A stretch of 6,417 bases of DNA. Origin: Xanthobacteraceae bacterium. Lineage in GTDB: Bacteria; Pseudomonadota; Alphaproteobacteria; Rhizobiales; Xanthobacteraceae. The stretch spans positions 1 to 6,417 of the forward strand of contig JASHRR010001284.1 in assembly GCA_030037185.1 (NCBI GenBank). Reading direction: 5' to 3'. The notes beneath the pieces were generated by a model. It did no database searches and was not told the DNA's origin. It saw only the letters and a list, made by a program, of their open reading frames with translations. Shown one piece after another: positions 1 to 5,646 of the stretch (position 1 is its first letter; each line of letters opens with the position of its first letter). Made by a program: the position numbers and the translations under genes.

Positions 1-149
1 ACGCCGAATTGCTTCGCCAGATTGCGTTTAAGGGAACCGCGAAAACCGCAAGCCAATACGTTTGCGCCTACATAAGTGACCGCACGGGCGGAGGTTGACA
101 CATTAGGGTCGTGGCCGGGCCTATCGCGGCTGTTTTGTTGGTGGAAGCT
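1..149. other. Left-edge sequence with short open frames, unassigned
   Basis: No gene is recognised here. On the plus strand one frame is open from base 3 to a TGA at 96-98; it begins AELLRQIAFKGT and could be the last 31 codons of a gene entering from the left. On the minus strand the frame that continues past the stop at 150-152 is open to the window edge and reads like YVGANVLACGF. Both cannot be genes, and neither resembles a family I know. Sequence to the left of the window would be needed to choose. Confidence 0.2.
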
Positions 150-392
150 TCACCCTTTCATCCGTCCCGCGTGCTCATACCTGAAGGGTGGAAAGGGCCA
201 ATGCCCACGTGTCCAGGGCAACGCCGGAAATTGAAGTGAATCGACTTCGACGCCCATTTCGTTCACAAGACGCGGATGAGGGACGCTGAAGGTAGCACTT
301 AAGATTTCCAACTCGCCTGAGGCCGCCAAGGCCGCGAGGTGGCGACGTGATTGGGTTACATTGGAACCTGCAGTAAACACAAGTCCGCCCAT
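150..392 (-). CDS. Possible small hypothetical protein, 80 aa
   Basis: This minus-strand ORF starts at an ATG (complement of 390-392), preceded three bases upstream by a GGAG Shine-Dalgarno-like sequence, and ends at TGA (150-152). The predicted 80-residue protein begins MGGLVFTAGSNVTQSRR and contains an Ala/Leu-rich stretch (HLAALAASGELEIL, residues 18-31) followed by a Trp/Pro/Phe-rich tail. It has no signal peptide or obvious membrane segment. I do not recognise the family. The same frame stays open upstream through the antisense of the HAD gene, so the openness alone is weak evidence in this GC-rich DNA. It would be divergent from the HAD gene. It could equally be the degraded end of a larger gene, since the frame also continues beyond its stop to the left edge. 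Confidence 0.25.
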   Translation of the reverse strand: MGGLVFTAGSNVTQSRRHLAALAASGELEILSATFSVPHPRLVNEMGVEVDSLQFPALPWTRGHWPFPPFRYEHAGRMKG

Positions 393-502
393 GACTCCAG
401 CCCCGAAAGGCGCCAGGTTAGCGAAGGCTAACCGTGCGCACCCGCTCCGGCCGAAAGCGGCCATTGCCGATTTCGATCGCTTTAATCGGTTGGCCGAAGG
501 CT

Positions 503-530
503 CTCTTGCCTCCCCCAGGCGAGGCAAGGG
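503..530. other. GC-rich hairpin upstream of the HAD gene
   Basis: CTTGCCTC (505-512) pairs perfectly with GAGGCAAG (521-528) across an 8-base loop, and the stem extends by a G-T and a C-G pair to 503/530. No T-run follows on either strand, so it is not a typical rho-independent terminator. It lies about 100 bases before the HAD start codon, inside otherwise featureless GC-rich DNA. It may be a small dispersed palindrome or part of the 5' leader; no function is shown. Confidence 0.3.
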
Positions 531-629
531 AGGCGGGGCAGCCCGGGAGAGCATGCTGCCAGGCGCTGAGGCGCCACATCGCCCGATCACCATCGATCCC
601 TGCCCGCAAGTGGGAGGGAAGGAGCGCCC

Positions 630-1361
630 ATGACCCCGGCTCCTTTGTCCTGCGTCACGGCGCGCCCCGCACCGCGCGTCTTTGATCACGTCGATACCTG
701 GGTGTTCGACCTCGACAACACGCTCTATCCGCATCACCTCAACCTTTGGCAGCAGGTCGATGAGCGCATTCGCAACTACATAGCAAAATTCCTCGACACC
801 ACTCACGACGACGCCTTCCGCAAGCAGAAGGATTTCTACCGCCGCTACGGCACCACCATGCGGGGTATGATGGTCGAGCATGGGATGAACCCCGATGATT
901 TTCTCGATTTCGTCCACCAGATCGATCATTCTCCTATCGAACCGAACCCGGCGCTCGGCGCCGCGCTCGACAACCTGCCGGGCCGCAAGCTCATTCTCAC
1001 CAACGGCACGCGGGCTCACGCCGACGCCGTCACCAGGCGTCTCGCCGTTGCCCACTATTTCGAGGATGTTTTCGATATCATCGCTGGCGAACTTGAGCCG
1101 AAGCCGTTCCCCCAGACTTATCAACGCTTTCTTGCCCGGCATGGAGTTGACGCCGGGAAAGCGGCGATGTTCGAGGATCTTTCGCGCAATCTCCAGGTGC
1201 CGCATGCGCTCGGCATGACGACCGTGCTGGTGGTACCGCAGCGCACCCGCGAGGTGTTTCGCGAAAGCTGGGAACTGGAAGGGCGCGATGCCGCCCATGT
1301 CGATCACGTCACCGACGATCTGGTGGGATTTCTGCAGGCGATCGCCGCGGCGCGCAGGTAG
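630..1361 (+). CDS. Pyrimidine 5'-nucleotidase-like HAD hydrolase
   Basis: A 243-residue cytosolic hydrolase of the haloacid dehalogenase superfamily, closest in style to the SDT1/pyrimidine 5'-nucleotidase group, which dephosphorylates pyrimidine nucleoside monophosphates. All four HAD motifs are visible. Motif I is VFDLDNTLY (residues 25-33, with nucleophile Asp27 and acid/base Asp29), motif II LTNGT (123-127, Thr124), motif III Lys158 in EPKP, and motif IV FEDLSRN (181-187, Glu182/Asp183 for Mg2+). Between motifs I and II lies the helical cap expected of subfamily I (about residues 35-115). The length is normal for the family. The ATG at 630 is supported by AAGGAG at 619-624, five bases upstream. 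dapD follows on the same strand 197 nt from this stop codon; the pairing is one I recall from Bradyrhizobium relatives. The HAD assignment is firm; the true substrate is not shown by the sequence. Confidence 0.92.
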   Translation: MTPAPLSCVTARPAPRVFDHVDTWVFDLDNTLYPHHLNLWQQVDERIRNYIAKFLDTTHDDAFRKQKDFYRRYGTTMRGMMVEHGMNPDDFLDFVHQIDHSPIEPNPALGAALDNLPGRKLILTNGTRAHADAVTRRLAVAHYFEDVFDIIAGELEPKPFPQTYQRFLARHGVDAGKAAMFEDLSRNLQVPHALGMTTVLVVPQRTREVFRESWELEGRDAAHVDHVTDDLVGFLQAIAAARR

Positions 1362-1458
1362 CCGCGGGCTGAGCCCAACGAAACACGATAACGGCGTCAC
1401 CGCTCAGTTCGGGCTAGGGCTCAAGCCGACCACCGGCCAAAAGGTGTATTGGGGATCA

Positions 1459-1487
1459 TTGACATTGGCGCGCGGGTTCGCGACACA
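1459..1487 (+). promoter_or_regulatory. Weak candidate promoter ahead of dapD
   Basis: TTGACA, a perfect sigma-70-type -35 hexamer, lies at 1459-1464. The hexamer 17 bases further on (1482-1487, GACACA) is a poor -10 match. It falls in the 197-nt gap between the HAD gene and dapD, about 70-100 bases before the dapD ATG, which is a reasonable place for a separate promoter. In GC-rich alphaproteobacteria -10 elements are often weak, so this is only a suggestion. Confidence 0.2.
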
Positions 1488-1558
1488 GCGACGCCGTGCC
1501 TGAGCCACGCCAGGTCTCGCCCGGAACCGGCGCGGCTCTTTCCGAGGATATTTTCGCA

Positions 1559-2410
1559 ATGTCGTATGACCAGCTCGCCAAAATCATCGACGACGCCTTC
1601 GAAAACCGACACGACTTAAATCCCACCACCAAGGGTGCGGTGCGCGACGCCGTCGATGAGGCGCTTGGTCTGCTCGACCGCGGCGCCGTTCGGGTCGCCG
1701 AAAGGCGCAACGGCATCTGGCACGTGAACCAATGGCTCAAGAAAGCCGTGCTGCTGTCGTTCCGCCTTGCTGAGATGAGCATCTTGCCGTTCGGCGCCGA
1801 AGGGGCGCGAGCCTGGGGATGGGACAAGGTGCCGCTCAAATACGACCAATGGCCGCGCGAGCGATTCGAGAAGGCGCAATTCCGGGCGGTTCCGGGCGCG
1901 ATCGTGCGACGCTCCGCCTACATTGCGCCCAACGTCGTGTTGATGCCGTCCTTCGTGAATCTTGGCGCATACGTGGATTCGGGCACCATGGTGGATACCT
2001 GGGCCACGGTAGGCTCCTGCGCGCAGATCGGAAAGAATTGCCATATCTCCGGCGGCGCCGGCATCGGCGGCGTGCTGGAGCCGCTGCAGGCCGGACCCGT
2101 GATCGTCGAGGACAACTGTTTCATCGGGGCGCGCTCGGAAGTCGCGGAGGGTGTGATCGTGCGCGAGGGATCGGTGCTGAGCATGGGGGTTTTCATCGGA
2201 GCCTCGACCAGGATCGTGGACCGCGACACCGGCGAAGCCTTCACCGGCGAGGTGCCCGCTTATTCGGTGGTCGTACCAGGCACCTCGTCCGGCAAACCCC
2301 TGCGTGACGGCTCACCTGGGCCGGGGCTCTACTGCGCGGTGATCGTCAAGCGCGTAGATGAAAAGACCCGGGCGAAGACGACCATCAACGAATTGCTGAG
2401 GGAATGGTGA
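1559..2410 (+). CDS. dapD: Tetrahydrodipicolinate N-succinyltransferase (DapD)
   Basis: DapD transfers succinyl from succinyl-CoA to 2,3,4,5-tetrahydrodipicolinate in the succinylase branch of diaminopimelate/lysine synthesis, in the cytosol as a trimer. The 283-residue product matches the usual family length. The N-terminal helical domain carries [13 protein letters not shown] (57-69). The left-handed beta-helix of hexapeptide repeats runs over about residues 108-230, with [12 protein letters not shown] (129-140), [16 protein letters not shown] (144-159) and [17 protein letters not shown] (162-178), all DapD signatures. The C-terminal domain ends with INELLREW. I chose the ATG at 1559 because GAGGA (1544-1548) lies ten bases upstream and the length and N-terminus fit the family. 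An in-frame GTG at 1496 would add 21 residues that do not look like DapD. dapE, which I recall following dapD in related genomes, is not in the sequence after it. All visible signature motifs are intact, so the gene is probably functional. Confidence 0.96.
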   Translation: MSYDQLAKIIDDAFENRHDLNPTTKGAVRDAVDEALGLLDRGAVRVAERRNGIWHVNQWLKKAVLLSFRLAEMSILPFGAEGARAWGWDKVPLKYDQWPRERFEKAQFRAVPGAIVRRSAYIAPNVVLMPSFVNLGAYVDSGTMVDTWATVGSCAQIGKNCHISGGAGIGGVLEPLQAGPVIVEDNCFIGARSEVAEGVIVREGSVLSMGVFIGASTRIVDRDTGEAFTGEVPAYSVVVPGTSSGKPLRDGSPGPGLYCAVIVKRVDEKTRAKTTINELLREW

Positions 2411-2494
2411 TATCAGCGTAAACCTCGACCACTCAAAGATAATCAGTTAAATCAGGAGCCTGTCAGCCGCTGGTGATATGCAGCGGTGATATCA
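2406..2494. repeat. GGTGATATCA repeats at the dapD 3' end
   Basis: The 10-mer GGTGATATCA occurs at 2406-2415, where it contains the dapD stop codon, and at 2485-2494, with a third copy at 6281-6290. A longer imperfect copy, TGGTGATAT(G)CAGCG, is found at 2405-2418 and 2471-2485. The core TGATATCA is its own reverse complement. CCGCTG (2467-2472) and CAGCGG (2481-2486) also form a 6-bp stem around one copy. No T-run follows, so I do not call a terminator. It may be the scar of a local duplication. Confidence 0.35.
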
Positions 2495-2634
2495 ATGGCT
2501 GTAGGGATGGGCATCACCGAGGCTGGCATCGAGTCCGATACGCCATACGGCTTGGGACCTTCACCGATCTACGGGCTCAGCAATCGCCAGCTCGTCACTG
2601 GATCAAAGGAGCTATCTGACACGGCCCGAGCTGG
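2411..2634. other. Non-coding stretch after dapD, unassigned
   Basis: The 224 bases between the dapD stop and the glycosidase remnant hold no recognisable gene. A 50-codon plus-strand ORF (2495-2647, beginning MAVGMGITEAGIESD) has no convincing Shine-Dalgarno and resembles no family I know. It overlaps the end of the glycosidase pseudogene on the other strand. Neither a dapE start nor a clear terminator for dapD is visible. Confidence 0.4.
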
Positions 2635-3094
2635 TCAAGTGGCGTAACGCTCACCCTTCGGAGCCAACGCTGATATGTCCGCCGCTTCTGGTGTTGCAAG
2701 CTGAGAGGCGAACCATTTCTTGAATCCGTCGGGATCGGCGTCCGACAACGAAGGCACGGGCCCAGGCCGTCCAGCCGATTATCCGCAGCAAGTTGATGTG
2801 CGGTGCTGGTACCGCCCGCCGAAGGTTCACAATAACGACAGCGCCTATTCCATGCTGAAAAGCTTTAACGACAGAACCGGTGTATCTGTCGCCGTGTCCG
2901 CCAAGAGCCATGCGGATAATCTTCACACCATACTTCTGTAATTGCTCCAATAGGTCGTCTTTCGTGTGGTCACTCGCTTGGTCGGCCACAATATTCGCCC
3001 CTACGATTACGCTTTGTCCTATGGCACGATCAATAGCGAGAGTTCCGAAAGACAAACACGCGAACAACAAATAACGAAAAAGTTTTCCGAACAT
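2635..3094 (-). pseudogene. Secreted glycoside-hydrolase-like protein, frameshifted and truncated
   Basis: The start is well preserved. ATG is the complement of 3092-3094, with GGGAAG just upstream, and encodes a signal peptide (MFGKLFRYLLFACLSFGTLA, then IDRAIGQ) likely cleaved before residue 28. The mature part begins SVIVGANIV and continues DDLLEQLQKYGVKIIRMALG and HGIGAVVIVN, with the beta-strand/helix pattern of a TIM-barrel glycosidase and a typical 'GVKIIR' strand. After about codon 89 the reading frame moves. Coding-like sequence reappears in another frame at 2751-2641 (SLSDADPDGFKKWFASQLAT), and a stop follows at 2635-2637. A complete enzyme of this kind would be several times longer, and no catalytic acidic residues are present. 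The gene is therefore broken by at least one frameshift and truncated. The glycosidase label is from overall pattern and memory of similar rhizobial proteins and is moderate in confidence. Confidence 0.6.
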
Positions 3095-3174
3095 AGACAC
3101 TTCCCGAAGGCACAGACCATTCTCGACGGGTGGGCGTCGTCATTGAAGAAATCGCCATCACGTAATTCGGTGAA

Positions 3175-3663
3175 CTACAAGCCAAGACTTCCGTCGGTTC
3201 GCTCCTTGTGAAGGTTGAGTGTCATGAAAATGCTATTTGGGTCCGGCACATAATCTCCAAATGGAGGACACTCGACGAAGCCATGGCTCCTATAAAAGGC
3301 AACTGCGGGTCGGAAGTAGTCCCATGAGCCCGTCTCCAGGCTCAAGCGCGAAATTCCATGCGACCGTGCGACCGAAATAATGTGCCGCAGGATGGCGCTA
3401 CCTGCGCCCTTCCTTTGCGCAGCTTGGACGGTGCGCATCGATTTCACCTCACCATGACCCTCAGAAAGTTGCTTTAATGCTCCCATCGCAACGAGAGCGT
3501 CGCCATCCCACACGGTCCAAAACTTGATGTCGGGCGATTGCAGCCCTTTAAGGTCCAACGCGTGCGCACTGCCTGGTGCGGTGTGTGTCCGGGAGTTGGT
3601 GAGGTGATAATGAAGCAAGTCAATGACTCGCTGGTCCGTTAAATCGCCAGGAATGATCTGCAT
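3175..3663 (-). CDS. GNAT-family N-acetyltransferase (YsnE-like)
   Basis: A 162-residue cytosolic acetyl-CoA-dependent acetyltransferase. Motif A is EVKSMRTVQAAQRKGAG (residues 72-88), containing the Q/R-x-x-G-x-G acetyl-CoA loop at 83-88. It is followed by RLSLETGSWDYFRPAVAFYR (106-125), the HGFVECPPFGDY segment (127-138) and DPNSIFMTL (141-149). The LETGS / F-PA-FY / GF / PFGDY / DPNS-FM order is that of the Bacillus YsnE type of GNAT protein, whose acceptor substrate is not settled. The ATG (complement of 3661-3663) is preceded four bases upstream by a perfect AGGAGG (3668-3673), which decides the start even though the frame stays open upstream to 4044. This is the one gene in the 2411-5646 stretch that looks intact. 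The broken glycosidase gene lies about 80 bases downstream on the same strand. Confidence 0.88.
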   Translation of the reverse strand: MQIIPGDLTDQRVIDLLHYHLTNSRTHTAPGSAHALDLKGLQSPDIKFWTVWDGDALVAMGALKQLSEGHGEVKSMRTVQAAQRKGAGSAILRHIISVARSHGISRLSLETGSWDYFRPAVAFYRSHGFVECPPFGDYVPDPNSIFMTLNLHKERTDGSLGL

Positions 3664-3900
3664 GAATCCTCCTCTGATCCCTCGGTGCACGACAACAATG
3701 TACGTTGCGCGATTTGGCTCACACCACCGTGCCGCCGGATCTTCGGAAATCCTATCAGAACGTCTGAAAGTGGCCCGACCCGGACGGAAGGATCGGCGCC
3801 AGCCATCGGGCGCCGGGAATAGCGGACCTGCCGGCGGAACAACACACCGGGCGCAGTCGGCGGTGAGGCCCTCAAACCGCGCCTGCGGAGTCCGCTGGCG
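3664..3900. other. Spacer between GNAT gene and GNAT remnant
   Basis: These 237 bases hold the Shine-Dalgarno of the downstream GNAT gene and otherwise nothing recognisable. The minus-strand frame is open throughout and in phase with both neighbours, so an automatic caller could fuse the end of the upstream GNAT remnant to the intact GNAT. The intervening residues (Arg/Pro-rich, with a CARCVVPPAGPLFP segment) do not look like a conserved linker. Confidence 0.4.
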
Positions 3901-4250
3901 CTCGCGCCGCATGTAAAACTTGCGCTCATCCTCGTGCGTGACGCGAAAGCCGAGGCGCTCGTAAATCTCACTGCGTCCTCGATCAAGGATCAAGGCCTTG
4001 ACCACCAGCCAATCGATCGCGGACGCTCGGGGTAGTGAAAACAAATCCAGCCCCGCGGCTCAGTGCCAATGCCCTGCCCTCGCAAAGGGCGGTCTACGAA
4101 CAGTTGGGCGAGAAACAACGTGTCTTCTTTCACGAAGCTTTGCAACCAACCGATGTTCGTGCCATCGAAAGTGATCACCTGTGAGGCCGCTGTGACCGGC
4201 ATGATTCGAGAAGCTCCATGACACCAACTTGTGTCCCCGACCAGAATCAA
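3901..4250 (-). pseudogene. Second GNAT acetyltransferase, frameshifted remnant
   Basis: The minus strand encodes the middle and end of a GNAT protein unrelated in detail to the intact one next to it. The upstream part reads SQVITFDGTNIGWLQSF, then FLAQLFVDRPLRGQGIGTE, the beta-4 strand and the acetyl-CoA-binding RGQGIG loop (4085-4059). The frame then changes near 4050, and the C-terminal core resumes as IYERLGFRVTHEDERKFYMRR (about 3964-3904), a typical GNAT motif-B ending. The helix between the two parts is degraded (WLVVKALILDRGRSE). The N-terminal third of the domain is missing; recognisable sequence begins near 4211, exactly where a divergent nucleotidyltransferase remnant starts on the other strand. 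The original stop after MRRE is also lost. I am confident of the GNAT identity and that the gene is broken. Confidence 0.75.
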
Positions 4251-4380
4251 CTTCTGACCGATCTGGCAACATCAGTGCGGATGAGGTTAGGCGACAACTT
4301 TGGCACAGTGTACCTGCAGGGTTCATGTGCAGTCGGCGATGCGGACGAGTGACGTCGATTCCTGGTAGCCATCGTCAAGC
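4218..4380 (+). pseudogene. Nucleotidyltransferase N-terminal remnant
   Basis: From the ATG at 4218 the frame runs 44 codons to a TGA at 4350 and contains LATSVRMRLGDNF, then TVYLQGSCAVGDADE (residues 30-44). This is the opening of a small DNA polymerase-beta-type nucleotidyltransferase of the aminoglycoside-adenylyltransferase style, in which a Gly-Ser pair (here G35-S36) is followed about ten residues later by D-x-D. The D-x-D is present just past the stop in a shifted frame (SDVD, 4349-4360), and the following strand FLVAIVKR appears back in the first frame (4359-4379). Two small indels therefore broke the gene right at its metal-binding motif. Nothing of the rest of the protein follows; at about 4381 the sequence turns into an unrelated methyltransferase tail. 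Substrate is unknown. Confidence 0.65.
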
Positions 4381-4383
4381 GAT

Positions 4384-4596
4384 AGTCCCGAGTGGTGGCG
4401 CAAGCACTGGGTCAACACCGAGCTTGTCGAGATTGAGGTGGCGGACAGCTTGGCCGATGGCTCGGGCGGAGTGGAGCGAATGCTGCGCGGAAAGTTGGCG
4501 CTGGCCTCGTCTCAGCGGCGGCCAAGGAGGATGCTTGGCCTGGATCAAGGGCAGGTCTTCGGATTCACTCGGGTAGTCGCAACGCGGTCGGGCTGA
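4384..4596 (+). pseudogene. SAM-dependent methyltransferase C-terminal remnant
   Basis: This frame reads SPEWWRKHWVNTELVEIEVA (4384-4446 region) and ends with MLGLDQGQVFGFTRVVATR before TGA at 4594-4596. The combination E-W-W-R-K-H-W near the start of the tail, then D-x-G-x-x-x-G-F-T-R-V-V-A at the end, is the C-terminus of a class I methyltransferase group (methyltransferase type 11-like) that I recall from soil bacteria. The residues between (ADGSGGVERMLRGKLAL and onward) do not fit and are probably frameshifted. The N-terminal Rossmann fold with the SAM-binding Gly motif is absent, since the preceding bases belong to a nucleotidyltransferase remnant. It has no start codon of its own, so it is a truncated relic. 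Confidence 0.55.
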
Positions 4597-4828
4597 TAGC
4601 CCCATTCGAACGTCGGAAGCGTTGCGCGCTAATCGAGTTATCGCCTCGCACGAGAGCGAACACTCAATGAGCGAGCGATGATTTGACGCCGACCCTTCGG
4701 TCCGGGTGGGGCCCATTATCGGAAGCAAAAAGCGCGGGGTTCGGGAACCATGTGGTCCTTCTTTGACGTGATGGCAAGGTCCCCTCGATAGCTGAGAATG
4801 CGAGCTGACCGTTTTTCGGGGCACACGA
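4597..4828. other. Spacer with no recognisable gene
   Basis: These 232 bases lie between the methyltransferase tail and the phytochrome start. All frames are short or lack recognisable protein patterns. There is no clear promoter and no strong Shine-Dalgarno before the GTG at 4829, where only CGGGG (4817-4821) is near. Confidence 0.35.
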
Positions 4829-5322
4829 GTGATCGACCTAACGGACTGCGACCGAGAGCCGATACATATTCCCTCCGCTATACAGCCCCACGGCACTTTA
4901 CTGGTCGTGGAACCGGGTTCAGGAAGGGTAATTCAGACAGGAGTGGGCGCGGAGAGGCTGATTCCTCTCTCCTCGCCGCCTTTCGGTCAGCGACTGACCG
5001 ACGTCTTGGGGGTACCAACAGGCATTGTCGGACGCGCAGCATACTCAAGAAAGCCGGTCTATATCAGCTCCCTGGTCCCGGAGCTGGCGGGCCACGCCGA
5101 CATCGACATAACCGCACACCGAGCCGACAGGCTCATCCTCATAGAAATCGAGCGCGCGCTCGCCGCCCGCCCGTCAGCCGCTCACATGTTAGGCCTTGTT
5201 CGGTCGATCGCAGCCACGTTGCAGCTGGGCCAGGACTTACTCGCCACATGTCGATCCGCAACCCGCGGGCTCCGTTGTTTAACCGTTTAATCGGCTTCGC
5301 CCGCGTCATGATCTACCGCTTC
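4829..5322 (+). pseudogene. Bacteriophytochrome N-terminus (PAS-2 and start of GAF), truncated
   Basis: The frame from GTG 4829 encodes IDLTDCDREPIHIPSAIQPH (residues 2-21). The Cys at residue 7 is in the position of the biliverdin-binding cysteine of bacteriophytochromes, and the PIHIP and IQPHG motifs are diagnostic. A PAS-2 domain follows to about residue 112 (TLLVVEPGSGRVIQTGVGAE; ITAHRADRLILIEIE). Next come the linker helices into the GAF domain, LGLVRSIAATLQLG, then SATRGLRCL. The frame breaks at 5277-5292 on an 8-bp tandem duplication, ending in a TAA at 5288-5290. GAF sequence continues in the next frame as IGFARVMIYRFSPDG (about 5291-5335). The remaining GAF, PHY and histidine-kinase domains are absent; heme-oxygenase sequence follows directly. 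Bacteriophytochromes are red/far-red light sensors, but this remnant cannot signal. The real start may be slightly upstream or have been lost, since the preceding frame is open only from 4796. Confidence 0.85.
5277..5292 (+). repeat. 8-bp tandem duplication breaking the chimera
   Basis: GTTTAACC (5277-5284) is followed directly by GTTTAATC (5285-5292), identical at seven of eight positions. Reading through both creates the in-frame TAA at 5288-5290. Reading with only the second copy gives CGT TGT TTA ATC GGC TTC, or RCLIGF, which joins GLR to ARVMIYRF exactly as expected for the start of a phytochrome GAF domain. The duplication is therefore the lesion that shifts the frame. Confidence 0.8.
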
Positions 5323-5646
5323 TCGCCGGACGGCCCTAACCCGAACCCCGCGTACCCGCCCTCATTCGGGAGAGAGCCGGAAATTTGGGGCGCCCTTTAT
5401 GCCGTGGAGGGTTCTCGTCTAGGAAACCGCGTCATCCTGCGCCGTGTGATGGAATGCGGTAGCGGGGCTGAGCGACGCGCCACGCAGTTTCTTGCGCACG
5501 GACTAGAGGATCGCACCGCATGGCGCGGGTTCCTGGCGCGGTTGGAGGCCCTGCAATATTGCGGTGAGGCATTCGAGTTGGCGGTGCTCGGAGCCGAGCG
5601 CGTGTTCCAAACGTATCTCGATTTGGCAGGCCGGCACTTACGATGA
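5323..5646 (+). pseudogene. BphO-type heme oxygenase, C-terminal part only
   Basis: The frame that resumes after the 8-bp duplication leaves phytochrome sequence near 5335 and becomes heme oxygenase by about 5370. It reads EIWGALYAVEGSRLGNRVIL, matching the conserved G-A-L-Y-V-x-E-G-S-x-L-G-G segment of the distal helix of bacterial heme oxygenases. It continues through RRATQFLAHG and TAWRGFLARLEAL to a normal-looking C-terminus (GAERVFQTYLDLAGRHLR) and TGA at 5644-5646. The N-terminal half with the proximal heme-ligand His is missing, so it cannot bind heme normally. BphO opens heme to biliverdin, the chromophore of bacteriophytochromes, and bphO is commonly next to bphP. Here the order is reversed and the two are fused, which points to a deletion or rearrangement between phytochrome and oxygenase genes. 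The identity is well supported by motifs; the exact junction is uncertain. Confidence 0.75.

Noticed and set aside
150..1400. A 416-codon minus-strand open frame across the HAD gene
   Set aside because: From 630 on it is the antisense of a gene with all four HAD motifs, and its residues show the Arg/Val/Glu bias typical of GC-rich shadows. Only the part before 392 was kept, as a weak candidate.
1496..1558. Upstream GTG start for dapD adding 21 residues
   Set aside because: The ATG at 1559 has a Shine-Dalgarno at the right distance and gives the normal family length; the extra residues do not look like DapD.
2461..2490. Rho-independent terminator for dapD
   Set aside because: The 6-bp CCGCTG/CAGCGG stem is short and not followed by a T-run.
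4375..4896. A 173-codon minus-strand frame opposite the methyltransferase relic
   Set aside because: It is Ser/Arg/Pro-rich, lacks a recognisable fold and overlaps sequence better explained on the plus strand.
4798..5290. ATG at 4798 as the start of a long protein including the oxygenase end
   Set aside because: Before the frameshift this frame is out of phase with the clear phytochrome sequence and reads as Arg/Pro/His-rich shadow; only the part after 5290 is genuine.
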